From Citrobacter amalonaticus (GTDB lineage Bacteria; Pseudomonadota; Gammaproteobacteria; Enterobacterales; Enterobacteriaceae): DNA of 64,000 bases. Under the pieces are notes generated by a model, which had not been told where the DNA came from, did no database searches, and saw nothing but the letters and a program-made list of their open reading frames with translations. Position numbers and translations under genes: made by a program. This document shows positions 8,533-18,932 of this stretch, one piece after another; positions within the stretch are counted from its first letter, which is position 1; each line of letters starts with the position of its first letter. The stretch is taken from contig NZ_AP024585.1 of assembly GCF_018323885.1 (NCBI RefSeq), positions 620,001-684,000 of the forward strand, written 5' to 3'.

Positions 8533-9867
8533 ATGATCCTGGATACCGTTGTAGAAAAAAAGAAAGGTACGCATACCCGCTATTTAATTCTGCTGATAAT
8601 TTTTATTGTTACAGCGGTTAACTACGCGGACCGGGCGACGCTATCCATTGCCGGTACCGAAGTCGCCAAAGAGTTGCAGCTGAGTGCTGTGTCAATGGGC
8701 TACATCTTCTCTGCCTTTGGCTGGGCATACCTGCTGATGCAAATTCCCGGCGGCTGGCTGCTCGATAAGTTTGGTTCGAAAAAAGTGTACACCTGGAGCC
8801 TGTTTTTCTGGTCGCTGTTCACCTTCCTGCAAGGCTTCGTGGATATGTTCCCGCTGGCCTGGGCCGGGGTTTCCATGTTCTTTATGCGCTTTATGTTGGG
8901 TTTCTCGGAAGCGCCTTCGTTCCCGGCAAACGCCCGTATTGTAGCGGCCTGGTTCCCGACCAAAGAGCGTGGAACCGCGTCGGCAATCTTTAACTCTGCT
9001 CAGTATTTTTCACTGGCACTGTTCTCGCCGCTGCTGGGCTGGTTGACCTTTGCCTGGGGCTGGGAGCACGTCTTCACTGTGATGGGCGTGATTGGATTTG
9101 TCCTGACGGCGCTGTGGGTCAAACTGATTCATAACCCCACCGATCACCCGCGGATGTCCGCAGAAGAGTTGAAGTTCATCTCTGAAAACGGTGCGGTCGT
9201 GGATATGGACCACAAAAAACCGGGCAGCTCCATGGCAAGTGGTCCAAAACTGCATTACATCAAGCAGTTATTGACCAACCGCATGATGCTTGGCGTGTTC
9301 TTTGGACAGTATTTCATCAACACGATCACCTGGTTCTTCCTGACCTGGTTCCCGATTTATCTGGTTCAGGAAAAAGGAATGTCGATCCTGAAAGTGGGTC
9401 TGGTGGCTTCGATTCCGGCGCTATGTGGTTTCGCTGGCGGCGTACTGGGCGGCGTGTTCTCGGACTATCTGATTAAGCGCGGTTTTTCTATCACCGTTGC
9501 GCGTAAGCTGCCAATTGTGCTGGGAATGCTGCTGGCTTCCACCATCATTTTGTGCAACTACACCGACAACACCGCGCTGGTGGTGACGCTGATGGCGCTG
9601 GCCTTCTTTGGTAAAGGATTTGGCGCACTGGGCTGGCCGGTGATTTCGGACACCGCGCCGAAAGAGATTGTGGGCCTGTGTGGCGGGGTATTTAACGTCT
9701 TTGGCAACGTGGCATCTATCGTAACGCCACTGGTTATCGGTTACCTGGTAAGTGAACTGCATTCCTTCAACGCCGCGCTGGTATTCGTTGGCTGTTCCGC
9801 GCTGATGGCAATGGTGTGTTACCTGTTTATTGTCGGTGACATTAAACGTATGGAACTGCAGAAATAA
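8533..9867 (+). CDS. garP: galactarate/glucarate/glycerate MFS transporter
   Basis: Starting at the ATG at 8533 (with GAGG 9 bases upstream) gives 444 residues, the E. coli GarP length, rather than an upstream in-frame start at 8515. It is a twelve-helix major facilitator of the anion:cation symporter family. The family signature is seen in VTAVNYADRATLSIAG in the first helix, and the loop-2 motif as GGWLLDKFGSKKV. It imports galactarate or D-glucarate across the inner membrane and heads the garPLRK operon, 28 bases before garL. Confidence 0.97.
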   Translation: MILDTVVEKKKGTHTRYLILLIIFIVTAVNYADRATLSIAGTEVAKELQLSAVSMGYIFSAFGWAYLLMQIPGGWLLDKFGSKKVYTWSLFFWSLFTFLQGFVDMFPLAWAGVSMFFMRFMLGFSEAPSFPANARIVAAWFPTKERGTASAIFNSAQYFSLALFSPLLGWLTFAWGWEHVFTVMGVIGFVLTALWVKLIHNPTDHPRMSAEELKFISENGAVVDMDHKKPGSSMASGPKLHYIKQLLTNRMMLGVFFGQYFINTITWFFLTWFPIYLVQEKGMSILKVGLVASIPALCGFAGGVLGGVFSDYLIKRGFSITVARKLPIVLGMLLASTIILCNYTDNTALVVTLMALAFFGKGFGALGWPVISDTAPKEIVGLCGGVFNVFGNVASIVTPLVIGYLVSELHSFNAALVFVGCSALMAMVCYLFIVGDIKRMELQK

Positions 9868-9895
9868 TTAACGGTTAAGTGACAAGGTAAAAGTG

Positions 9896-10666
9896 ATGAA
9901 TAACGACATCTTCCCGAACAAGTTCAAAGCAGCGCTGGCTGCGCATCAGATTCAGATTGGTTGCTGGTCAGCGCTGGCAAGCCCCATCAGTACCGAAGTC
10001 TTAGGACTGGCGGGCTTCGACTGGCTGGTGTTGGATGGCGAGCATGCGCCAAATGATGTCTCCACCTTTATTCCACAACTGATGGCGTTGAAAGGCAGTT
10101 CCAGCGCGCCAGTGGTGCGTGTACCGACCAATGAGCCGGTGATTATTAAACGTCTGCTGGATATCGGTTTTTACAACTTTCTGATTCCGTTTGTTGAAAC
10201 AGAAGAAGAGGCAGTGAACGCCGTTGCGTCGACGCGCTATCCGCCTGAAGGGATCCGTGGCGTGTCCGTATCGCATCGCGCCAACATGTTTGGCACCGTC
10301 CCGGATTACTTCGCGCAGTCCAACAAAAACATCACCATCATTGTGCAGATTGAGAGCCAGCAGGGCGTGGATAACGTCGATGCTATCGCCGCCACCGAAG
10401 GTGTCGACGGTATTTTCGTTGGTCCAAGCGATCTGGCTGCGGCGTTAGGCCACCTCGGCAATGCCTCTCATCCTGAGGTGCAGAAAGCCATTCAGCACAT
10501 CTTTGCCCGGGCGAAAGCGCACGGCAAACCGAGCGGCATTCTGGCACCGGTTGATGCCGACGCCCGTCGCTATCTGGAATGGGGGGCCACGTTTGTTGCT
10601 GTCGGCAGCGACCTGGGCGTGTTCCGTTCCGCCACGCAGAAACTGGCTGATTCCTTTAAGAAATAA
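9896..10666 (+). CDS. garL: 5-keto-4-deoxy-D-glucarate aldolase
   Basis: A class II metal-dependent aldolase of the HpcH/HpaI family that splits 5-keto-4-deoxy-D-glucarate into pyruvate and tartronate semialdehyde. The frame contains the family motifs [23 protein letters not shown] (metal-ligand Glu) and [10 protein letters not shown]. The frame has GTG-ATG in tandem; the ATG at 9896 gives 256 residues, equal to E. coli GarL, and follows AAGGT by 7 bases. It receives its substrate from GarD and passes tartronate semialdehyde to GarR, encoded 29 bases downstream. Confidence 0.97.
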   Translation: MNNDIFPNKFKAALAAHQIQIGCWSALASPISTEVLGLAGFDWLVLDGEHAPNDVSTFIPQLMALKGSSSAPVVRVPTNEPVIIKRLLDIGFYNFLIPFVETEEEAVNAVASTRYPPEGIRGVSVSHRANMFGTVPDYFAQSNKNITIIVQIESQQGVDNVDAIAATEGVDGIFVGPSDLAAALGHLGNASHPEVQKAIQHIFARAKAHGKPSGILAPVDADARRYLEWGATFVAVGSDLGVFRSATQKLADSFKK

Positions 10667-10695
10667 CCACCACCGAAACAAGAGAGATAATTGAT

Positions 10696-11586
10696 ATGAC
10701 GATGAAAGTTGGTTTTATTGGCCTGGGTATCATGGGTAAACCAATGAGTAAAAACCTCCTGAAAGCAGGTTACTCGCTGGTGGTTTCTGACCGTAATCCT
10801 GAAGCGATCGCTGACGTTATCGCGGCAGGTGCAGAAACCGCGTCTAACGCCAAAGCGATTGCTGAGCAGTGTGATGTGATCATCACCATGCTGCCAAACT
10901 CTCCGCATGTGAAAGAGGTTGCGCTGGGCGAAGGCGGCATTATCGAAGGGGCGAAACCGGGGACGGTGCTGATCGATATGAGCTCCATCGCGCCGCTGGC
11001 GAGCCGTGAGATCAGCGACGCGCTGAAAGCTAAGGGCATCGATATGCTGGACGCGCCGGTGAGCGGCGGTGAGCCGAAGGCGATCGACGGCACGTTGTCG
11101 GTGATGGTTGGCGGCGACAAAGCGATTTTCGATAAATACTACGATCTGCTGAAAGCGATGGCGGGGTCTGTTGTTCATACCGGTGATATCGGGGCGGGGA
11201 ACGTCACCAAACTGGCGAACCAGGTGATTGTGGCGCTGAACATTGCCGCGATGTCTGAAGCGCTGACCCTGGCAACCAAAGCCGGCGTAAACCCGGATCT
11301 GGTTTATCAGGCGATCCGTGGTGGTCTGGCAGGCAGCACCGTCCTGGATGCGAAAGCGCCGATGGTGATGGATCGTAACTTCAAGCCGGGTTTCCGTATC
11401 GATCTGCACATTAAAGATCTGGCAAACGCGCTGGATACGTCTCACGGTGTTGGTGCTCAGCTTCCGCTGACCGCGGCTGTTATGGAGATGATGCAGGCGC
11501 TGCGTGCTGATGGCCTGGGAACCGCCGACCACAGTGCTCTGGCATGCTATTACGAAAAACTGGCGAAAGTGGAAGTCACTCGCTAA
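10696..11586 (+). CDS. garR: tartronate semialdehyde reductase
   Basis: An NAD(P)H-dependent 3-hydroxyisobutyrate-dehydrogenase-type reductase turning tartronate semialdehyde into D-glycerate. Visible are the dinucleotide-binding GFIGLGIMGKPM at the N-terminus, the substrate motif DAPVSGGEPKA near residue 120 and the catalytic Lys in NVTKLANQ near residue 173. The ATG at 10696 is best placed for the GAGAG ribosome site; a start at 10702 would give the 294-residue form annotated in E. coli. The REP sequence after its stop separates it from garK. Confidence 0.97.
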   Translation: MTMKVGFIGLGIMGKPMSKNLLKAGYSLVVSDRNPEAIADVIAAGAETASNAKAIAEQCDVIITMLPNSPHVKEVALGEGGIIEGAKPGTVLIDMSSIAPLASREISDALKAKGIDMLDAPVSGGEPKAIDGTLSVMVGGDKAIFDKYYDLLKAMAGSVVHTGDIGAGNVTKLANQVIVALNIAAMSEALTLATKAGVNPDLVYQAIRGGLAGSTVLDAKAPMVMDRNFKPGFRIDLHIKDLANALDTSHGVGAQLPLTAAVMEMMQALRADGLGTADHSALACYYEKLAKVEVTR

Positions 11587-11589
11587 TGA

Positions 11590-11665
11590 CCTTGCGCCCG
11601 GATGGCGTATCGCGATCCGGGCCTGGATTGTAGGCCGGATAAGTAAAGCGCCATCCGGCGTTGTG
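11590..11665. repeat. REP/BIME palindromic repeat inside the gar operon
   Basis: Paired palindromic units of the enterobacterial REP type (GCCCGGATGGCG, TAGGCCGGATAAG, GCGCCATCCGGC) fill the gap between garR and garK. Such elements stabilise upstream mRNA ends, so garPLR and garK message levels may differ. Confidence 0.85.
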
Positions 11666-11683
11666 CAGTAACAGGCGATCATC

Positions 11684-12829
11684 ATGAAAATCGTAATTGC
11701 CCCAGACTCTTATAAAGAAAGCCTTTCTGCTACTGAGGTAGCGCAGGCGATAGAAAAAGGATTTCGGGAAATTTTCCCCGATGCGCAGTATGTTTCCGTT
11801 CCGGTCGCCGATGGGGGTGAGGGGACGGTTGAAGCCATGATTGCCGCCACACACGGTTCTGCACATTCCGCTCTGGTGACCGGACCGCTGGGTGAAAAAG
11901 TGAATGCCAACTGGGGCATGTCAGGCGATGGAAAGACCGCGTTTATTGAAATGGCGGCCGCCAGCGGACTGGCGCTGGTCCCCCCCGAAAAACGTAACCC
12001 CCTGATTACCACTTCGCGCGGCACCGGGGAGCTTATTTTGCAGGCGCTGGACAGTGGGGCGAGCAATATTATTATCGGCATTGGCGGGAGCGCGACCAAT
12101 GACGGCGGTGCCGGGATGGTTCAGGCGCTGGGCGCGAAGCTGTGTGATGCCAACGGAACTGAAATTGGCTACGGCGGCGGTAGTCTGAACACTCTCAATA
12201 CCATTGATGTGTCTGGTCTGGATCCGCGCATTAAACATTGTGCTATTCGCGTTGCTTGTGATGTGACCAATCCGCTGGTGGGCGAACAGGGAGCTTCTCG
12301 GATCTTTGGCCCGCAAAAAGGGGCGACGGAACCGCTGATCCTCGAACTGGACCGCAATCTGGCTCACTACGCGGATATTATTAAAAAATCACTGGGTGTG
12401 GATGTGAAAAACGTCCCAGGCGCAGGTGCGGCGGGCGGCATGGGGGCAGCGCTGATGGCATTCCTCGGCGCGGAGTTGAAAAGCGGGATTGAGATCGTCA
12501 CCCAGGCGCTTAATCTGGAAGAGCATATTCACGACTGTACGCTGGTTGTTACCGGTGAAGGGCGCATCGACAGCCAGAGCATTCACGGCAAAGTGCCGGT
12601 GGGCGTGGCTAACGTGGCGAAGAAATACCACAAGCCGGTGATTGGCATTGCGGGCAGTCTGACGCGGGATGTCGGCGTGGTGCATCAATATGGTATCGAT
12701 GCTGTATTCAGCGTATTGACCAGTATTGGCACGCTGGAAGAGGCCTTTCGCGGCGCATTTGACAACATTTACCGGGCGTCGCGAAACATTGCGGCGACGC
12801 TGGCGGTGGGAATGCGCAGTGCAGGGTGA
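11684..12829 (+). CDS. garK: glycerate 2-kinase
   Basis: A 381-residue protein of glycerate kinase family 1. It phosphorylates D-glycerate at position 2, feeding 2-phosphoglycerate into glycolysis and completing the galactarate pathway. The N-terminus MKIVIAPDSYKESLSA and the glycine-rich segments GIGGSATNDGGAGM (residues 131-144) and VTGEGRIDSQS (residues 287-297) are typical of the family. It is the last gar gene; its stop codon lies inside the rnpB promoter. Confidence 0.97.
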   Translation: MKIVIAPDSYKESLSATEVAQAIEKGFREIFPDAQYVSVPVADGGEGTVEAMIAATHGSAHSALVTGPLGEKVNANWGMSGDGKTAFIEMAAASGLALVPPEKRNPLITTSRGTGELILQALDSGASNIIIGIGGSATNDGGAGMVQALGAKLCDANGTEIGYGGGSLNTLNTIDVSGLDPRIKHCAIRVACDVTNPLVGEQGASRIFGPQKGATEPLILELDRNLAHYADIIKKSLGVDVKNVPGAGAAGGMGAALMAFLGAELKSGIEIVTQALNLEEHIHDCTLVVTGEGRIDSQSIHGKVPVGVANVAKKYHKPVIGIAGSLTRDVGVVHQYGIDAVFSVLTSIGTLEEAFRGAFDNIYRASRNIAATLAVGMRSAG

Positions 12830-12854
12830 CAAGGGCGTGCAAACCCTCTATACT
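12826..12854 (+). promoter_or_regulatory. rnpB promoter
   Basis: A -35 box GTGACA at 12826-12831 and a -10 box TATACT at 12849-12854 are 17 bases apart, and a GC-rich discriminator (GCGCGCC) leads to the RNA 5' end at 12862. The GC-rich discriminator is typical of stringently controlled stable-RNA promoters. The -35 box overlaps the garK stop codon. Confidence 0.85.
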
Positions 12855-12861
12855 GCGCGCC

Positions 12862-13238
<377 letters not shown>

Positions 13239-13245
13239 CTTTAAG

Positions 13246-13269
13246 AACCCCGCCACCAGGCGGGGTTTT
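13246..13269 (+). terminator. rnpB terminator, first copy
   Basis: A hairpin AACCCCGCC/GGCGGGGTT with loop ACCA is followed by TTG CTTT. It sits just after the mature rnpB 3' end; the primary transcript would be trimmed to the mature end. Confidence 0.9.
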
Positions 13270-13354
13270 GCTTTGTAGATAATGTAGATGAATGACTGTC
13301 CACGACGCTACACCTGAAAGAAAGCGGCTTACCGGTGAGCTTCACCACTTTAAG

Positions 13355-13378
13355 AACCCCGCCACCAGGCGGGGTTTT
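13355..13378 (+). terminator. rnpB terminator, second copy
   Basis: The same hairpin as the first copy, repeated 109 bases downstream inside the second tandem unit. Confidence 0.85.
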
Positions 13379-13467
13379 GCTTTGTAGATAATGTAGATGA
13401 ATGACTGTCCACGACGCTACACCTGAAAGAAAGCGGCTTACCGGTCAGCTTCACCACTTTCATGTAG

Positions 13468-13490
13468 AAACCCGCTTCGGCGGGTTTTTG
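13468..13490 (+). terminator. rnpB-repeat terminator, third copy (different hairpin)
   Basis: A shorter hairpin AACCCGC/GCGGGTT with a TTCG loop and a TTTTTG tail occupies the matching place in the third unit; the stem sequence differs from the first two copies. Confidence 0.85.
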
Positions 13491-13605
13491 CTTTGCAGAT
13501 GATGTAGATGAATGACGGTCCACGACGCTATACCTGGAAGAAAGCGGCTTACCGGTCATGACGCTTCGCTTATCAGGCCTGTGAACGGTGAAGGGGAACG
13601 GGGAC

Positions 13606-13645
13606 CTGTAGGGCGGATAAGATACGTCGCATCGCCATCCGGCAG
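13606..13645. repeat. REP-type palindromic repeat
   Basis: The units GTAGGGCGGATAAG and CGCATCGCCATCCGGCAG are a REP pair between the rnpB repeats and the tdc regulatory region. Confidence 0.75.
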
Positions 13646-14265
13646 CGTTCTGGAACCTGCGGCTATTAAGAAATTTCTTGTTATGTGACAGCCAACACAA
13701 AACGCTACTTTCTATGAATATCTCGATAGAAACAAAAAGCAATCGATCGACTTCACAAAATTACACGCTACAAAAACAGAGAAACTCAGTGTTAATATAT
13801 TGTTGTGAATGATAATTGTTTGTGTGTATATATTTAATTATTGATAAATTCAATGTTTATTTATAAACAAACAGGGCTAAAAAATGTGATGTATAACATT
13901 ATTTAATCCAATTTATGTTTTAAACATAATTAAATTTGAGGGATTGCGCATTAAATTTAATGAACAAATTGACCATTAACTGCACGATAATTGCTTGAAA
14001 TATCGTCATTCCTCATTTTTAGATATGAGGGGAAAATAACGCGTGTTATCGCCATAAAATATTGTTATCCCCCCCTATTTTTTTGACAAAAATCAGACTA
14101 AAGTGACATGATGTTTATATAACTAATTGAATGCAAAAGGTTTATTTATTTACAAATAACCACTTGAAATATAGGTGAAGGCAATTTGTGAGTGGTCGCA
14201 CATATCCTGCTTCAAGTAATTTGTTACACTTCACGCCGTCAACAAGGTTATTAACGCAGGTCGAT
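13646..14265 (+). promoter_or_regulatory. tdc operon regulatory region
   Basis: About 620 bases, very AT-rich, without a convincing gene; I see no tdcR-like frame. In E. coli the tdc promoter needs CRP, IHF and TdcA and responds to anaerobiosis. The proximal CRP site (14187-14202) and a possible -10 TACACT (14225-14230) are visible. The AT-rich tract at 13800-13970 would suit bending proteins, but I could not fix an IHF core match. Confidence 0.6.
14187..14202 (+). promoter_or_regulatory. CRP site of the tdc promoter
   Basis: TGTGAGTGGTCGCACA is a close match to TGTGA-N6-TCACA, centred about 41-43 bases upstream of the start expected from the -10 TACACT at 14225-14230. That spacing is a class II activation geometry and matches the known CRP dependence of E. 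coli tdcABC. Confidence 0.8.
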
Positions 14266-15204
14266 ATGAATACGTTTGCTCTCCCAAAAACACAGCAGTT
14301 GGTGGTCTTTCAGGAAGTAATCAGAAGCGGTTCTATCGGTTCTGCGGCAAAAGAGTTAGGGTTAACTCAGCCAGCTGTTAGTAAAATTATTAACGATATT
14401 GAAGCTTATTTTGGCGTTGAGTTGGTGGTTCGCAAAAATACCGGCGTCACCTTAACTCAGGCTGGGCAGGTTTTACTCTCATGGTCCGAATCCATCACCC
14501 GTGAGATGAAGAACATGGTGAATGAGATGAACAGCATGACCGACAACACGGTGGTTGATATCTCATTCGGGTTTCCTTCGCTGATTGGCTTTACCTTTAT
14601 GTCCGATATGATCCAGAAGTTCAAAGAGGTCTACCCAAAATCACAGGTCTCCATGTATGAGGCGCAACTCTCCTCATTCCTGCCGGCGATCCGCGACGGG
14701 CGACTGGACTTTGCGATTGGTACGCTCAGCGATGAAATGAAATTGCAGGATCTGCACGTCGAACCGCTTTTTGAGTCGGAGTTCGTGCTGGTGGCGAATA
14801 AGTCCCGAACATGCACCGGCACCACCACACTGGAATCGTTGCAGAACGAACAGTGGGTGTTGCCACAAACGAATATGGGCTACTACAGCGAACTCCTCAC
14901 CACCCTGCAAAGAAATGGCATTAGCATCGAAAACATCGTTAAAACCGACTCCGTTGTGACCATTTACAATCTTGTCCTCAATGCTAATTTTCTGACAGTG
15001 ATTCCGTGCGATATGGCCGCACCCTTTGGTTCGAACCAGTTTATTACTCTCCCTGTGGAAGAATCATTACCCATTGCTCGCTATGCCGCAATATGGTCAA
15101 AAAACTATCGTATTAAAAAAGCCGCATCGGTTTTGGTTGAATTAGCCAAAGAGTATTCATCTTATAAAGGTTGCAGACGAAAGCAATTAATTGAAATTAA
15201 CTAA
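14266..15204 (+). CDS. tdcA: LysR-type activator of the tdc operon
   Basis: Starting at the ATG at 14266 gives 312 residues, the E. coli TdcA length; the upstream extension from 14188 crosses the CRP site and promoter and is unlikely. The N-terminal winged helix-turn-helix spans about residues 10-65 (GSIGSAAKELGLTQPAVSKIINDIE), followed by a LysR substrate-binding domain. It activates the tdc operon, of which it is the first gene. The ligand is not visible from sequence. tdcB starts 99 bases further on. Confidence 0.97.
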   Translation: MNTFALPKTQQLVVFQEVIRSGSIGSAAKELGLTQPAVSKIINDIEAYFGVELVVRKNTGVTLTQAGQVLLSWSESITREMKNMVNEMNSMTDNTVVDISFGFPSLIGFTFMSDMIQKFKEVYPKSQVSMYEAQLSSFLPAIRDGRLDFAIGTLSDEMKLQDLHVEPLFESEFVLVANKSRTCTGTTTLESLQNEQWVLPQTNMGYYSELLTTLQRNGISIENIVKTDSVVTIYNLVLNANFLTVIPCDMAAPFGSNQFITLPVEESLPIARYAAIWSKNYRIKKAASVLVELAKEYSSYKGCRRKQLIEIN

Positions 15205-15303
15205 CCGATTAAATTTAATTTAATCCTCAATTCATACCATCGTTCTTAATATCAGACGTTGGTTACGGCTATCTATTACTTTACTATCAGGTAAGAGGTT
15301 ACA

Positions 15304-16293
15304 ATGCACATTACTTACGATCTCCCGGTTGCCATTGAAGATATCCTCGAAGCAAAAAAACGACTGGCGGGGAAAATATATAAAACAGGCATGCCTCGCT
15401 CAAACTATTTTAGTGAGCGCTGCAAAGGGGAAATATTCCTTAAGTTTGAAAACATGCAGCGTACCGGCTCATTTAAAATTCGTGGCGCATTTAACAAACT
15501 CAGTTCATTGACGGATGCGGAAAAACGTAAAGGCGTTGTCGCTTGTTCAGCGGGTAACCACGCTCAAGGGGTTTCTCTCTCCTGCGCGATGCTGGGTATT
15601 GATGGCAAAGTGGTGATGCCGAAGGGGGCGCCGAAATCGAAAGTGGCCGCCACCTGTGACTACTCGGCGGAAGTAGTGCTGCACGGCGATAACTTCAATG
15701 ACACTATCGCCAAAGTCAGTGAGATTGTCGAAATGGAAGGGCGTATTTTTATCCCGCCTTATGACGATCCGAAAGTGATTGCCGGCCAGGGTACTATCGG
15801 TCTGGAAATTATGGAAGACCTGTATGACGTCGATAACGTGATTGTTCCTATCGGCGGCGGCGGTTTAATCGCCGGTATTGCTATTGCCATTAAATCTATT
15901 AACCCGACCATTAAAGTGATTGGTGTGCAGTCTGAAAACGTACACGGCATGGCGGCGTCTTATCAGGCTGGAGAAATAACCACGCACCGAACGACCGGCA
16001 CCCTGGCGGATGGTTGTGATGTTTCCCGCCCGGGTAAATTAACTTACGAAATTGTGCGTGAATTAGTGGATGACATTGTCCTGGTCAGCGAATACGAAAT
16101 TCGTAACAGCATGATTGCTTTAATTCAACGCAACAAAGTGGTGACAGAAGGTGCTGGTGCACTGGCATGTGCTGCTTTATTAAGCGGGAAATTAGATGCC
16201 TATATCCAGAACAGAAAAACGGTCAGCATTATTTCTGGCGGCAATATCGATCTTTCTCGTGTATCGCAAATTACGGGTTTAGCAGACGCGTAA
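15304..16293 (+). CDS. tdcB: catabolic threonine dehydratase (anaerobic, AMP-activated)
   Basis: A 329-residue PLP enzyme that deaminates threonine to 2-oxobutanoate (and serine to pyruvate). Lys58 in [11 protein letters not shown] is the PLP Schiff-base lysine, and the phosphate-binding [10 protein letters not shown] loop lies near residues 183-192. Unlike biosynthetic IlvA it has no C-terminal ACT regulatory domain, as expected for TdcB. GAGG precedes the start. It opens the pathway completed by TdcE and TdcD. Confidence 0.98.
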   Translation: MHITYDLPVAIEDILEAKKRLAGKIYKTGMPRSNYFSERCKGEIFLKFENMQRTGSFKIRGAFNKLSSLTDAEKRKGVVACSAGNHAQGVSLSCAMLGIDGKVVMPKGAPKSKVAATCDYSAEVVLHGDNFNDTIAKVSEIVEMEGRIFIPPYDDPKVIAGQGTIGLEIMEDLYDVDNVIVPIGGGGLIAGIAIAIKSINPTIKVIGVQSENVHGMAASYQAGEITTHRTTGTLADGCDVSRPGKLTYEIVRELVDDIVLVSEYEIRNSMIALIQRNKVVTEGAGALACAALLSGKLDAYIQNRKTVSIISGGNIDLSRVSQITGLADA

Positions 16294-16324
16294 ATCCGGC
16301 TATTAATCTCTTCGTTGAGGATAG

Positions 16325-17659
<1,335 letters not shown>

Positions 17660-17690
17660 TCCTTAAGCTCAGGATGAGCGGAGTAGTGAA

Positions 17691-18899
17691 ATGAATGAGT
17701 TTCCGATAGTTCTGGTTATTAATTGTGGATCGTCTTCAATTAAGTTTTCAGTACTGGATGCAAATAACTGCGACGTATTAATGGCAGGCATTGCGGATGG
17801 TATTAACTCGGAAAATGCGTTCTTATCGGTAAATGGAGGTGAGCCAGTGACGCTGGCTCACCACAGCTACGAAGGCGCATTAAAGGCGATTGCGTTTGAA
17901 CTGGAAAAACGTAATTTAAATGACAGCGTGGCCTTAATTGGCCACCGTATTGCCCACGGCGGAAATATTTTTACCGAGTCAGCAATTATTACTGATGAGG
18001 TCATTGACAATATTCGCCGTGTTTCACCACTGGCACCATTACATAATTACGCCAATCTGAGCGGGATTGAATCCGCACAGCATCTGTTCCCCGGCGTCAC
18101 GCAGGTGGCGGTGTTTGATACCAGCTTCCATCAGACCATGGCACCAGAAGCTTACCTGTATGGCCTGCCGTGGAAGTATTTCGAAGAGCTGGGCGTGCGG
18201 CGTTACGGCTTCCACGGAACGTCGCACCGCTATGTTTCTCAACGCGGGCATGAACTGCTTGCGCTGTCCGAACAGGACTCCGGCCTGGTGATTGCCCACC
18301 TCGGCAACGGTGCGTCAATTTGTGCCGTCCGTAATGGTCACAGCGTCGACACGTCAATGGGGATGACGCCGCTGGAAGGGCTGATGATGGGCACGCGTAG
18401 CGGCGACGTGGACTTCGGCGCGATGGCGTGGGTCGCCAGTGAAACCCAACAGACTCTGAGCGATCTGGAGCGGGTAGTGAACAAAGAGTCCGGTCTGCTC
18501 GGGATTTCTGGCCTGTCGTCCGACTTAAGGGTGCTGGAAAAAGCCTGGCATGAAGGACACGAGCGCGCACAGCTGGCAATTAAAACCTTTGTTCACCGCA
18601 TTGCCCGTCATATTGCCGGACATGCCGCTTCGTTACACCGTCTGGACGGTATTATTTTCACCGGAGGTATTGGTGAGAACTCGGTATTAATTCGTCGTCT
18701 GGTGGTTGAACATCTGACGGTATTGGGAGTGAATATCGACAGCGACCGAAATAACCTGTCGAATTCTCATGGCGAGCGCATTATTTCCACCCCTGATGCC
18801 CGGGTTATTTGCGCCGTAATACCGACGAACGAAGAAAAAATGATTGCGCTCGATGCGATTCAATTAGGCCGCATTAACGCAGCCGTGGAATACGCCTAA
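17691..18899 (+). CDS. tdcD: propionate/acetate kinase
   Basis: A 402-residue member of the acetate kinase family, which makes ATP from propionyl phosphate. The ASKHA fold shows as [14 protein letters not shown] at the N-terminus, the FDTSFH catalytic segment near residue 140, [11 protein letters not shown] near residue 200 and the GGIGENS motif near residue 323. It yields the energy of anaerobic threonine breakdown with phosphotransacetylase encoded elsewhere. An alternative acetate activity is likely. Confidence 0.97.
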   Translation: MNEFPIVLVINCGSSSIKFSVLDANNCDVLMAGIADGINSENAFLSVNGGEPVTLAHHSYEGALKAIAFELEKRNLNDSVALIGHRIAHGGNIFTESAIITDEVIDNIRRVSPLAPLHNYANLSGIESAQHLFPGVTQVAVFDTSFHQTMAPEAYLYGLPWKYFEELGVRRYGFHGTSHRYVSQRGHELLALSEQDSGLVIAHLGNGASICAVRNGHSVDTSMGMTPLEGLMMGTRSGDVDFGAMAWVASETQQTLSDLERVVNKESGLLGISGLSSDLRVLEKAWHEGHERAQLAIKTFVHRIARHIAGHAASLHRLDGIIFTGGIGENSVLIRRLVVEHLTVLGVNIDSDRNNLSNSHGERIISTPDARVICAVIPTNEEKMIALDAIQLGRINAAVEYA

Positions 18900-18932
18900 T
18901 TTATTTGTTGTTCTGTAGAGAGATTATTTTTC

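Noticed and set aside
10570..11685. 371-codon minus-strand frame opposite garR
   Set aside because: It is a shadow of the GC-rich garR codons; garR is a clear match and the antisense product is rich in His and Arg as such shadows usually are.
13350..13742. 130-codon minus-strand frame in the rnpB repeats and tdc region, considered as a tdcR candidate
   Set aside because: It reads through the tandem repeats and a REP element and has no regulator-like sequence.
13646..14187. IHF site in the tdc promoter
   Set aside because: The best candidate near 13838-13850 fails at the conserved TTR end, so I do not call it, although IHF control is known in E. coli.
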